Notes under the pieces: model-generated
Seen by the model: the letters and a program-made list of their open reading frames with translations, nothing else
What the model was told of the DNA's origin: nothing
Database searches by the model: none
In this document: positions 15,536 through 22,861 of the stretch, in pieces
Position numbering within the stretch: position 1 is the stretch's first letter
Layout: every line of letters begins with the position of its first letter
Position numbers and translations under genes: made by a program
Assembly: GCA_902474645.1 (NCBI GenBank)
Contig: CABRWN010000006.1
Coordinates: 1-28,729, forward strand
Direction: 5' to 3'
Length of the DNA stretch: 28,729 nucleotides
Source of the DNA: an uncultured Collinsella sp.
GTDB lineage: Bacteria > Actinomycetota > Coriobacteriia > Coriobacteriales > Coriobacteriaceae

Positions 15536-15544
15536 ACTATAGCA
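15536..15544 (-). promoter_or_regulatory. Candidate extended -10 promoter of the mgtE-like operon
   Basis: TGC followed by TATAGT (15544-15536, minus strand) forms an extended -10. The -35 (GTGCCG, 15564-15559) is poor. It would start transcription near 15529, just before the 5' strand of the candidate leader stem, leaving a leader of about 205 bases. Confidence 0.45.
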
Positions 15545-15622
15545 TCAGCATCGCGCTGCGGCACCGAATTTATGCGCTGCACATTGCAGGCATACCAAAC
15601 GCTGACGTATCCGTGACATAGC

Positions 15623-15748
15623 CATTGGGGACGTTCTTCAATGACTAGTCGTCGGGGACACTCTTTGCGAGCGACAGAAAAGGACTGTCCCAAAGTGCCG
15701 GCAGAAAAGGAACGTCCCCAAGTGCCGGCCTTTGGGGACAGTCCCCAA
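15623..15748. repeat. Cluster of GGGGAC-loop hairpin repeats
   Basis: At least four units lie here in mixed orientation. CATTG/CAATG arms (15623-15643) enclose GGGGACGTTCTT. GTCG/CGAC arms (15648-15675) enclose a GGGGACACTCTTT loop. A reverse-orientation 27-base unit with GGCA/TGCC arms (15700-15726) contains AGGAACGTCCCC. The last, TTGGGGACAGTCCCCAA (15732-15748), is itself a perfect palindrome. A partial reverse unit (AAGGACTGTCCC) lies at about 15679-15690. The cluster runs to three bases before the stop codon of the NodB-fold gene. Upstream of it, 15545-15622 shows nothing further I can name. Confidence 0.75.
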
Positions 15749-15751
15749 TGA

Positions 15752-17158
15752 CTACTGTGTGGTGTCGTCGTCCTCGGCAAGTTGGGGGAACACAGCGTTT
15801 TTGGGCATGGAAACCTTGGTGAGCGAGGTGAGCTTTTTGCTCAGCGCTGTGTCCGTCTTGACCAGATCGCTGAGCGTCACGATCTTGTAGCCGTCGGCAA
15901 TAAGCCCGTCGATAATCTGCGGCAGCGCCTCGAGCGTCTGCTCGGCGCATTCGTCTCTATCGGTGAGCAGCACGATATTGCCTGGCGTCACCGAATCGAG
16001 CACCGTCGAGACCTGCTCGTCGGCACCGTTGAGCAGCCAGTCACCCGAATCGATATTCCACGAGACCACGGCGGAGACCAGGTCCATCGCATCAATCCAG
16101 TTTTGCTCGTCAAACGCGGCGTAGGGGGCACGCAGCAACATCGTCTCGACGCCGGTCGCCGACTTAATCGCCTCGGTGCCCTTCGTGATCTGCTTGCGCA
16201 CCGTCTCGCGATCCTCGCCCTTGAGCGAATCATCGCTGTAGCTGTTGGAGCCGATCGCGCACCCGGCATCGGCAATCGCTTTGGCAGTAGCGGGCGAGGC
16301 TTCCGCGGCATCGCCCGAAAGGAAGAACGTCGCGGTGACGCCCTTTTCCTTGAGCACCTGCAAGATCTGTTTGGTCGCGCCGCTCGGACCCTCGTCAAAT
16401 GTCAGGGCCACGTACTTTTCGTTGCCCTTGGGCGCCACGCTTGCGCACGCAACAACGCAATCGGTGGCGGGCACGACCTCGCCACGGTCCTGCGTCTTGC
16501 CCGACTGCTCGCCGACCCACACCTCGGAGCGGCCCTGGATGCCCCACGTCTTGACGTACTCGATGGCACCCGTGCCCTCGACCTTGAGCTTGGGCTCGAT
16601 AACCGTAGCCTGAACCTCGTGCTTCTCGTAGGTGTTACGGCCATCCTTGACCGTCACCTTCTCGCCGCCCTCAAGTTCGCGGCTATCCCATTTGCCCTGC
16701 TTCACGCGCTTGCCGTCGACCTTCACCGACAGCTTTTCGCCCCCATGGCGCTTGAGCACGCTGTCATCGACGGCCAACAGGTCGCCTGCGTCGTAGGTGT
16801 CAGCCAACTCCTGGTCGTCGATAAGATTCTGCAACGTAGAGCCCACGCGCACCGCGGTCTTTTGCCCGTTGAGTTCCACGTCCACGCTGCGGTTTACGTA
16901 GCCCACGACGGCAGCGATAAACAGTACGAGCGCGCAACCCACGGCGATGAGCGCATAGGGCAGGCGGGACGGTCGGCGCGGTGAGCGCCCGTTGCCGATG
17001 CGCGCGCTGCGATCGCTAAACCCACGGCTATGGTTGAGGTACATCGCGCCGGGCTTACGGCGACGTCGACGCTGACCGCTGGGCAGCTGCCCCAGATCGC
17101 GGCGCGCCGTCGGACGCGCACCGGAGTGCCCGTTTAAGTTGGATCCGTTTTGGCGCAT
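15752..17158 (-). CDS. NodB-fold polysaccharide deacetylase-like membrane protein with altered active site
   Basis: A 468-residue protein: a basic cytosolic tail rich in Arg (1-65), one membrane anchor (about 67-88), an extracytoplasmic beta-rich region (about 92-190) and a NodB homology domain (about 248-435). The fold is clear: YVALTFDEGPSG (249-260), LRAPYAAFDE (342-351), WNIDSGDW (367-374) and a beta strand ending NIVLLTD (394-400). The catalytic set is degraded, however. Motif 1 is TFDEGP, not TFDDGP. Motif 2, usually H-[ST]-x-x-H, is NSYSD (305-309). The motif-5 histidine is Thr399. With both zinc histidines absent, classical deacetylation is unlikely; a binding or regulatory role, or a different metal, is possible. 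The reading frame is intact, with no sign of decay. The ATG at 17158 has GGGGGAGGG upstream. Confidence 0.87.
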   Translation of the reverse strand: MRQNGSNLNGHSGARPTARRDLGQLPSGQRRRRRKPGAMYLNHSRGFSDRSARIGNGRSPRRPSRLPYALIAVGCALVLFIAAVVGYVNRSVDVELNGQKTAVRVGSTLQNLIDDQELADTYDAGDLLAVDDSVLKRHGGEKLSVKVDGKRVKQGKWDSRELEGGEKVTVKDGRNTYEKHEVQATVIEPKLKVEGTGAIEYVKTWGIQGRSEVWVGEQSGKTQDRGEVVPATDCVVACASVAPKGNEKYVALTFDEGPSGATKQILQVLKEKGVTATFFLSGDAAEASPATAKAIADAGCAIGSNSYSDDSLKGEDRETVRKQITKGTEAIKSATGVETMLLRAPYAAFDEQNWIDAMDLVSAVVSWNIDSGDWLLNGADEQVSTVLDSVTPGNIVLLTDRDECAEQTLEALPQIIDGLIADGYKIVTLSDLVKTDTALSKKLTSLTKVSMPKNAVFPQLAEDDDTTQ

Positions 17159-17179
17159 GTGCCCTCCCCCATAAACACA

Positions 17180-17209
17180 GCGAGCCGGAGCAACATGTCT
17201 CCGGCTCGC
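17180..17209 (-). terminator. Hairpin terminator after the PRC-barrel gene
   Basis: A perfect 11-base stem (GCGAGCCGGAG at 17180-17190, CTCCGGCTCGC at 17199-17209) with an 8-base loop lies between the PRC-barrel stop codon and the NodB-fold gene. On the minus strand it is followed by TGTGTTT, a poor T-run, so it may only attenuate. Confidence 0.6.
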
Positions 17210-17230
17210 CTCCCATCATTTGGTACGTCG

Positions 17231-17986
17231 CTATTTGCTAGCTTTTGACGAGCCACCGCTCGCCTTTTGGTATTCGTCCTTAAAGGCCTTGAACATGCCG
17301 CGCGTCTTGCCGAGCTGCTTGCCCAGCGCACGACTGCCCTTGTCCACGGCGACCGATCCCTTGTCATCGAGCACCTTGGCGCCCTTCTTGACCTTGTCAC
17401 CCACCACGACGCTGGCCTCAGCGGCCTTGGCAGCCGCACCGCCCGAATACCCGAGCGACTTGACCTCGTCTGAGACGACCATCGCGCCGTTCTCGTAGCC
17501 GCGCAGCATCGTCGGCGGCACCTGCGTGTCACCAACCAAAACACTCGAAGCAGCACCGGCGGTCACATAGAATGCCTGCACGATGCCCGAGCGTGGCTTG
17601 AACTCAACGTCCGAGCAATAGCCCACGACGTCGCCCGATTCCGTGCGCACGTCCATACCGACCCAGATGATGCAATCGTCCAGGTTGATGTCGAGGCGCT
17701 TGGCGGCGGCGGCATCGTACGTGTCCTTGACGTCATCGACCGCAATGGCGCCCTCGTAGACACCAATGGCGTCGAGCGCTACGAATCGATCGGGACGCTC
17801 GATCATGCCCGCGATATCGGACTGGCGGACCATAAAGCCGACCACGCGCGTACCGCCCGGGGTAAAAACCGGAAAGTGAATCTTTCCGAGCTTTTTAGGG
17901 CTGCGCGGCGTGCCGTCCTTTTTGATGCGCTTGTCCTCGGTAGGCTTGCGATAGATCTTGGCGCCGACAAAATCCCCGGCGCGCAT
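17231..17986 (-). CDS. PRC-barrel domain protein
   Basis: A 251-residue soluble protein with two PRC-barrel-like segments. The first is at about 1-100 (FVGAKIY, then GTRVVGFMVRQSD and VALDAIGVYEGAI). The second is at about 105-145 (WVGMDVRTESGDVVGYCSDVEF). The tail (about 180-251) is rich in Ala, Lys and Gly and probably helical or flexible. PRC barrels bind RNA, proteins or photosynthetic centres in different systems, so no activity can be given. Its ATG overlaps the stop of the YtxH gene by one base (TAATG), so the two products are probably made together. The N-terminal part of the nearby MgtE-like protein has the same kind of domain. No signal peptide or membrane helix is seen. Confidence 0.75.
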   Translation of the reverse strand: MRAGDFVGAKIYRKPTEDKRIKKDGTPRSPKKLGKIHFPVFTPGGTRVVGFMVRQSDIAGMIERPDRFVALDAIGVYEGAIAVDDVKDTYDAAAAKRLDINLDDCIIWVGMDVRTESGDVVGYCSDVEFKPRSGIVQAFYVTAGAASSVLVGDTQVPPTMLRGYENGAMVVSDEVKSLGYSGGAAAKAAEASVVVGDKVKKGAKVLDDKGSVAVDKGSRALGKQLGKTRGMFKAFKDEYQKASGGSSKASK

Positions 17987-18375
17987 TATGCCTCGGTCGA
18001 GGGCTCCGCAGCCTCGGTATCAGCCTCGACGGCGTTCTCGACCACGACGTCAGCGGCAGGCGTCACGTTGCCGCCCGAAATGGCGTCGTTGAGCTGCTCG
18101 CGCAGCTGGTCCATGCGCTCGCGGGCCAGGTCGACCTTGGCGCGCAGGTCGTCGGTCTTGGCGTCGACCATCGGGCCAAAATCGTTGACCGCAGCACGGG
18201 CCTCCTCGGCGCTGTGCTCGTAGGTGTCGCGCATATTGTCCCAGGCGTCGTTGGCGATATCGGCAGCCATGGCGCGGGTCTCGGCGCCCGAGCGCGGGGC
18301 CAGAGCAACGCCGATAATAGCGCCGGCAGCGGCACCAAAAAGTGCGCCGGAGACAAAGCTGAAAGTCTTACCCAT
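17986..18375 (-). CDS. YtxH domain protein
   Basis: A 129-residue protein with an N-terminal hydrophobic glycine/alanine-rich segment (FVSGALFGAAAGAIIGVALA, residues 7-26) ending in APRSG. This is the classical YtxH pattern, a single membrane anchor with a cytosolic tail. Residues 35-100 are charged and helical, probably a coiled coil, and the end is acidic and Ala/Glu-rich. YtxH proteins are general-stress or envelope-associated proteins of unknown mechanism. ATG 18375 is preferred to the ATG two codons upstream because it is better spaced from AGGAGAGG. A perfect TATAAT stands 52 bases upstream, and a 6-base hairpin (18393-18408) lies just before the ribosome site. Confidence 0.85.
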   Translation of the reverse strand: MGKTFSFVSGALFGAAAGAIIGVALAPRSGAETRAMAADIANDAWDNMRDTYEHSAEEARAAVNDFGPMVDAKTDDLRAKVDLARERMDQLREQLNDAISGGNVTPAADVVVENAVEADTEAAEPSTEA

Positions 18376-18392
18376 GATCATTCCTCTCCTGC

Positions 18393-18432
18393 GGGCACGT
18401 CGGTGCCCACCGTTTGAATGCTGTCCATTATA
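18393..18432 (-). promoter_or_regulatory. Promoter of the YtxH-PRC pair, with leader hairpin
   Basis: On the minus strand a consensus TATAAT (18432-18427) lies upstream of the YtxH gene; the matching -35 is poor (AGCGGC at 17 bases). The short leader then forms a perfect hairpin GGGCAC-CGAC-GTGCCC (18408-18393) ending three bases before AGGAG, which could influence ribosome access. Confidence 0.5.
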
Positions 18433-18511
18433 CCCGCAGCGCATCACTTGCCGCTCTGCTCATCTGCGTACGGCAAAGGCGCAGGTCCGTGATGGTAATA
18501 AACGCGTAGGC

Positions 18512-19345
18512 CTACTCCTGAGGCATAGCCGGCATGGCCACCGTGGCACCCGGGTCCTCGCCGGCGCCGTCCACGAGCGGCAGGCCGCCCTCATGCGCAG
18601 GCCCCGCCGGAACCGTCGCCGCACCGCCAAAGACGGCAGCGGAAGCCTCGTGGTTTTCGGCAACCGCGCCCTCGGTATCAATCGCCACCTGGGGCTCGTC
18701 GTCAAAGTTGGGGACGCCCTGGGGCTCGGTGGGAACGGGCTCGGCGGTCGCATCTGCAACGGGCTCGGCGTCAACCGGCACATCGCCCTCGTCATCGCCC
18801 TCGTCCACGGCAGCATCTTCGCCGTTCGCGGCGGCGACGGCCTCGTGAGGATCCTTGCCCTCGGCCTCGGCGCGCATCCCCAGCACCAGGTTGCGCAGGC
18901 CCGCGACCGTACCGTCCACATCGGGAGCCGGCTGGTCGGCGTGCAGATAGGCCCAATCCATCATAAAGGTGGCCGAAGACAGCGCGCCAATGGCCAGCGC
19001 GTCGTCGGGACACGAAAGCTCAACCTCAAAGACGCGCTCGTCGTGCTCGTTTACGCGCGTGCGACCGCACGAGATGCTGCCGGCAAGACCGGTCTCGTTC
19101 ATGAGCTCGACCGTCACGTGCTCCAGCAGGTGGCAAAGCTCGGTCTGACCCATGCAATCCTGGAACTCGCGGCCGGAATCGCCCAGGCACAGGTGCTTGG
19201 CAATCGCCGGCACCAGGTAATACACGCGCGCCGTGGCCTCGATATCCTCCGAGGTCATCAGCGGCATGCCGGGGTTCACCAGCACATGCGCGCAGATCTT
19301 GTCCTCGCTGACGGTGACCTTAAGGATGTTGAACAGGCCTGCCAT
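18512..19345 (-). CDS. Protein resembling the N-terminal domain of cyanophycin synthetase, with acidic tail
   Basis: A 277-residue protein with a folded N-terminal part (about 1-160) and a low-complexity, acidic, Pro/Ala-rich tail (about 160-277) likely to be disordered. The segment CHLLEHVTVELMNETGLAGS (71-90), followed by CGRTRVNEHDERVFEVELSC, resembles the conserved H-x-x-E-H-x-x-[LV]-E-L and G-x-T-R stretches of the cyanophycin synthetase N-terminal domain. No ATP-grasp or Mur-ligase domain is attached, so this cannot be a cyanophycin synthetase. The resemblance is from recall and needs a profile search. The start has GGGGAGAG upstream, and the gene follows the CNNM-type gene by 24 bases, so the two are probably one transcript. 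No function is claimed. Confidence 0.7.
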   Translation of the reverse strand: MAGLFNILKVTVSEDKICAHVLVNPGMPLMTSEDIEATARVYYLVPAIAKHLCLGDSGREFQDCMGQTELCHLLEHVTVELMNETGLAGSISCGRTRVNEHDERVFEVELSCPDDALAIGALSSATFMMDWAYLHADQPAPDVDGTVAGLRNLVLGMRAEAEGKDPHEAVAAANGEDAAVDEGDDEGDVPVDAEPVADATAEPVPTEPQGVPNFDDEPQVAIDTEGAVAENHEASAAVFGGAATVPAGPAHEGGLPLVDGAGEDPGATVAMPAMPQE

Positions 19346-19369
19346 AACTCTCCCCTACTCTTCCTTGCC

Positions 19370-20743
19370 CTACTCGTCGCCGTCGTGCGGATTCGCAGAA
19401 CCCGCACCCGACGCTGCCGGCTTATCTGCCGAGGACTCGGAATCCTTCTTTTCGGTTTCGGCCGGAGCGATCACGCGAATGAGCGAGATGCGCTGGCCAC
19501 GCATCGACTGCACCTTAAACTTGTACCCCGCGACCTCAAACACCTCTCCGATGTCGGGCACCGAGTCGCAAAGCTCCAAAATCCAGCCGGCGATGGTCTC
19601 ATAATCATCGCTTTCCTCGAGCGGCCAACCAAGCTCAATTGCGTCATCGCACGAAAAACGCCCATCGACGAGCCACTCGCGGCGCGAAAGGCGCGTGAGG
19701 TACTTGTTGTCGGGGTCGAACTCATCTTCGATCTCGCCCACGATCTCCTCGACGATGTCCTCGATGGTGATGATGCCGGCCGTGCCGCCGTACTCGTCCA
19801 CGACCACTACGATCTGGTCGTGCGAGGTCTGCATCTCGGACAGCAGCGGCAGGATGTCCTTGGTGTCGGGCACAAAGGTGGCGTCGCGCAAAAAGCCGTC
19901 GATGGGCTGGTCGCCCTTGCCGTCGAGCGCGGGCTGAATCAGGTCCTTGATATGCGCGATGCCCGCCACGTTGTCGGGGTCCTCGTGATAGACGGGGATG
20001 CGGCTAAAGCCGGTCTGGCGCATGGTGGATAGCACGCTGGCGACCGTCTCGTCATCCTCGCACATGGTGGTGTCCACGCGCGGCACCATGACCTCGCGGG
20101 CAACGGTGTCGCCCAAGTCAAAGATCTCGTGAATCATGCGCTTTTCCTCGTCGAGCAGGTCATCCTGCTCCGAGACCATGTACTTGATCTCTTCTTCCGA
20201 GACGTTCTGACGGTCGTCGGCACTCTTGATGCGCAGGATGCGGGCTAGGCCATCGGAGCAAGCGCCAGTCAGCCACACGAGCGGACGGGCGATCTTTTGG
20301 AAAAACGACAACGGCCCCACGACCTGCTTGGACACGCCCTCGGCATTGGCCAGGCCGATGCGCTTGGGCACAAGCTCGCCAATCACGATGGACAAGAAGG
20401 CGACCGCGACGGTGATGATGACCGGCGCCAGGCCGCGCGCGATGGCGGAGAGCGGCGCGATGCCAAAACTCATGAGCCACGTGGCGAGCGGGTCGGACAG
20501 ACTCGTCGAGGCGACGGCGGACGAGGCGAATCCCACGAGCGTGATGGCGACCTGGATGGTGGCGAGCAGCTGGTCGGAGTCGGCAGCCAGCTTAATGGCA
20601 CGCTCGGCGCGCCTGTCGCCTTCCTCGGCCTCGTGCTCCAGCACGGCGCGCTTGGCCGTGGTGAGCGCCATCTCCGACATGGAGAAGTAGCCGTTGATGA
20701 GGGTCAAAACGAGGGTGGTGATAAGGGAGATGGTTATGTCCAT
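19370..20743 (-). CDS. CNNM/HlyC-CorC family membrane protein (CNNM, CBS pair, CorC domain)
   Basis: A 457-residue protein. Residues 1-185 are the CNNM (DUF21) membrane domain, with helices near 1-20, 60-78, 100-122 and 140-160 and the conserved GELVPKRIGLANAE stretch (122-135). Residues about 216-335 are a CBS pair (VMVPRVDTTMCED; VVVDEYGGTAGIITIEDI). About 350-427 is the CorC_HlyC transporter-associated domain. The last 30 residues are a charged, disordered tail. Bacterial members (CorB/CorC, MpfA, YfjD) are linked to magnesium export and resistance. The label hemolysin is historical. The only GGAGG is about 17 bases before ATG 20743, which is long, but no other start is available in frame. 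It lies a few kilobases from the MgtE-like/NRAMP operon, so export and import of the same ion may be encoded nearby. Confidence 0.93.
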   Translation of the reverse strand: MDITISLITTLVLTLINGYFSMSEMALTTAKRAVLEHEAEEGDRRAERAIKLAADSDQLLATIQVAITLVGFASSAVASTSLSDPLATWLMSFGIAPLSAIARGLAPVIITVAVAFLSIVIGELVPKRIGLANAEGVSKQVVGPLSFFQKIARPLVWLTGACSDGLARILRIKSADDRQNVSEEEIKYMVSEQDDLLDEEKRMIHEIFDLGDTVAREVMVPRVDTTMCEDDETVASVLSTMRQTGFSRIPVYHEDPDNVAGIAHIKDLIQPALDGKGDQPIDGFLRDATFVPDTKDILPLLSEMQTSHDQIVVVVDEYGGTAGIITIEDIVEEIVGEIEDEFDPDNKYLTRLSRREWLVDGRFSCDDAIELGWPLEESDDYETIAGWILELCDSVPDIGEVFEVAGYKFKVQSMRGQRISLIRVIAPAETEKKDSESSADKPAASGAGSANPHDGDE

Positions 20744-20821
20744 CGGGAGTTTCTCGAACCTCCAAGATTCGGGACGTCAGGTCAAAACGTTAATGGCGGA
20801 TAGGGCAGTTGCACCCGGCGG

Positions 20822-20845
20822 GCGCCCGGACGGGCCCGCGGGCGC
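20822..20845 (-). terminator. GC-rich hairpin after the hemolysin III-type gene
   Basis: GCGCCCG (20822-20828) and CGGGCGC (20839-20845) form a perfect 7-base stem with a 10-base loop in the 113-base gap before the CNNM gene. There is no T-run, so termination would need Rho or would be partial. Confidence 0.35.
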
Positions 20846-20856
20846 AGACGCGATCG

Positions 20857-21540
20857 CTAGATTACGAAGAGAATCACCGCCATGAACTGGAAGATGCTGC
20901 CGGCGAGCACCAACAGGTGAAACACGCTGTGCAGATAGCGCACGTTTTTGGCGATATAGAACGGCACGCCCACGGTGTAGCACACGCCGCCGACGGCGAG
21001 CAGGGCAAGCGCCACGGGATTCAGCAGCGCCACAAGCTCGGGCAACTTAAAGACGACGAGCCAGCCCATCAGCAGGTAGACCAGGCCGCATGCCCAGTGC
21101 GGTTGACGCTCGCGCATAAAGCACTCGAGGGCGATGCCGATGATGGCGATGGCCCACACGGCAAAGAACAGCGCGGGGCCGCCGTCGTTTGCGAGCGTGA
21201 TGAGGCAAAACGGCGTATAGCTGCCGGCTATGAGCAGGTAGATGCAGCTGTGGTCGATGATGCGAAACACGCGCTTGGCGCGCGCGGGCTGAATCGCGTG
21301 GTAGAGCGTGGAGGCTAGGTATTCGAGAATAATGCTGACACCATAGACAATCGCCGCGGCCATGTGGGCCGGGCCTCCGCCGCGCAGGGCAGCGAATACG
21401 ATCAGGAGCACCAGGCCCGCGATACCCAGCAGGCAGCCGACACCATGGGTGACGGAGTTCATGATCTCCTCACCCACCGTGTAGTGTGGAACGGCCGCGG
21501 TCTTGGGTCGCGGCCTAGAACTGTCGCTCGAATCGGACAT
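20857..21540 (-). CDS. Hemolysin III / TrhA (PAQR-type) membrane protein
   Basis: A 227-residue seven-helix membrane protein of the PAQR/hemolysin III family. The diagnostic polar residues are in place. HxxGxxL is seen near the N terminus (THGVGCLLG). The zinc-site set appears as Ser and His in ASTLYHAI, Asp and His in RIIDHSCIYLLIAGSYTP, and two late histidines in LHSVFHLLVLAG. In animals the fold forms receptors or ceramidases; in bacteria TrhA has been linked to membrane energetics and lipid homeostasis, and true hemolysis is doubtful. ATG 21540 is chosen over the TTG at 21558 because GGAGG lies about 11 bases upstream of it. It stands upstream of the CNNM gene, separated by a GC hairpin, so co-transcription is uncertain. 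Confidence 0.93.
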   Translation of the reverse strand: MSDSSDSSRPRPKTAAVPHYTVGEEIMNSVTHGVGCLLGIAGLVLLIVFAALRGGGPAHMAAAIVYGVSIILEYLASTLYHAIQPARAKRVFRIIDHSCIYLLIAGSYTPFCLITLANDGGPALFFAVWAIAIIGIALECFMRERQPHWACGLVYLLMGWLVVFKLPELVALLNPVALALLAVGGVCYTVGVPFYIAKNVRYLHSVFHLLVLAGSIFQFMAVILFVI

Positions 21541-21647
21541 GCCGGTTACATCCTCCAACGTAAAGAGTTCTCAACACTATATCAAAGCGTCTAGGTACGT
21601 GCGAAATTTGCACCATACGTGACCCTTTGTTTACCCATTCTTTGTCT

Positions 21648-21706
21648 GTTGACGCATCAACGGCGAACGTCCATAATGCGCTTGCATTAAATGTTGATGT
21701 ATTAAC
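21648..21706 (+). promoter_or_regulatory. Promoter of the alpha/beta hydrolase gene with twin operator palindromes
   Basis: TTGACG (21649-21654) and CATAAT (21672-21677) form a -35/-10 pair with a 17-base spacer. Two related 14-base palindromes flank the start region: GTTGACGCATCAAC (21648-21661), covering the -35, and GTTGATGTATTAAC (21693-21706), downstream of the predicted start near 21684. They share GTTGAyGyATyAAC and lie 45 bases apart. This layout suits repression by a dimeric regulator; none is encoded next to the gene. Confidence 0.7.
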
Positions 21707-21726
21707 ATCTTATAGGAAAGCTTCTT

Positions 21727-22692
21727 ATGTCTCAAAACGCACGTTCCCATCGAAAGCTCAAGATAGCCGGCATCGTTGCACTGGTGGCTGTCGTTGCGCT
21801 GCTCGGATTTGCCGGCAACTTTCTGTTTGACTTCGCGCTGAATCCCCGCGCGCCATACACCATGAAGATGATGCAGGATGGCAAAGACGACAAAAAAGGT
21901 GAGCAGCCGGATGTCGAGGAAACCGAGGCGCGGGCGTGGTTTAAAGAGAATCGCGAGAGCAGCAGCCTCACCGCGGACGACGGGACCGAGCTTGCCGCCT
22001 GGTATTTTGCTGCGTCGGAGAGCACGCACGACTACGCCGTCTGCCTGCATGGATATACCAACGAGCCCATCGGTATGGCCCGATACGTCAAGCGATTCCA
22101 CGACCGCGGCATGAACGTACTCGCACCCGCCGCCCGTGCCCACGAGCGCTCCGGCGGCGACTATATCGGCATGGGCTGGCCCGAGCGACTCGATGTCGTT
22201 GCATGGATTGGGCGGATCGTTCAGGCTGACCCCGAGGCGCGCATCCTGGTCTTTGGCGAGTCGATGGGTGCGGCAACCGCCATGAACGTCGCGGGGGAAT
22301 CTCTGCCCGCAAACGTGAAATGCATTATCGAGGACTGCGGTTATACGAGTGTTTGGGACGAGTTTTCTTTGCAGCTCAAGGACGTGTTCGGCCTGCCCAG
22401 CTTTCCCTTGCTCGATGTGGCGAACTTGGTGTGCAACGTGCGCGCGGGCTACGACTTTCATAAGGCGAGCAGCGTGGAGCAACTCAAACACGCGACGGTT
22501 CCCATGCTGTTTATCCACGGCGACCAGGACACCTTTGTGCCGTACAGTATGCTCGACCAAAACTACGACGCGTGCGCCAGCAAGGTCAAGCAGAAGCTCA
22601 CCATCCATGGCGCCACCCACGCCAAGAGTGCGCAAGTTGATCCCGAGCTCTACTGGAACACGGTCGACGACTTCCTCGACGAACATTTTTAG
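21727..22692 (+). CDS. Membrane-anchored alpha/beta hydrolase
   Basis: A 321-residue alpha/beta hydrolase with an N-terminal signal anchor (about 12-36, after a basic start), so the catalytic domain probably lies outside the membrane. The oxyanion region is CLHGYTNEP. The nucleophile elbow is GESMG, giving the catalytic serine. The acid is the aspartate in HGDQDTFVP and the histidine is in GATHAKS. This layout matches BAAT/FrsA-like or S9-like hydrolases related to YqkD and BEM46. Substrates cannot be read from sequence; lipid, peptide or antimicrobial esters are all possible. The ATG at 21727 has AGGAAAG upstream. A good promoter with two operator-like palindromes suggests tight, inducible control. 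The gene is convergent with the DUF362 gene. Confidence 0.9.
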   Translation: MSQNARSHRKLKIAGIVALVAVVALLGFAGNFLFDFALNPRAPYTMKMMQDGKDDKKGEQPDVEETEARAWFKENRESSSLTADDGTELAAWYFAASESTHDYAVCLHGYTNEPIGMARYVKRFHDRGMNVLAPAARAHERSGGDYIGMGWPERLDVVAWIGRIVQADPEARILVFGESMGAATAMNVAGESLPANVKCIIEDCGYTSVWDEFSLQLKDVFGLPSFPLLDVANLVCNVRAGYDFHKASSVEQLKHATVPMLFIHGDQDTFVPYSMLDQNYDACASKVKQKLTIHGATHAKSAQVDPELYWNTVDDFLDEHF

Positions 22693-22729
22693 GCAAAAAG
22701 CACGGTTTACTGGTCTATCTAACCCCCTA

Positions 22730-22861
22730 TTTTCGGAAGTGCGGGGAAAATCGCGCGAAGCCCGACCAGACCACAGTTTTACCAGGAATTTATCAGGGGT
22801 TTTGTTGCCAAAAAACGGTTAGTGGTCGGCGGTATTCGATTTTTCACCGCACTTCCGAAAA
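22730..22861. repeat. 132-base palindromic element between convergent genes
   Basis: The left arm, starting TTTTCGGAAGTGCGG (22730-22744), is matched by the reverse complement of the right end (22861-22847), then GAAAA and TCG with one inserted base. A second matching stretch follows further in (CGACCA near 22763 and its complement TGGTCG near 22823). It lies between the hydrolase stop and the shared terminator, and partly overlaps the terminator's A-run. No coding sequence is apparent inside. MITE-like origin is inference. Confidence 0.6.

Noticed and set aside
15514..15542. Plus-strand TTGACC and CTATAG as a promoter
   Set aside because: No plus-strand gene follows for kilobases, and the TTGACC bases are part of the palindromic stem of the minus-strand leader.
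15752..17158. Pseudogene call for the NodB-fold gene
   Set aside because: Catalytic residues are replaced, but the frame is intact over 468 codons with a good ribosome site and preserved fold motifs, which argues for a functional protein.
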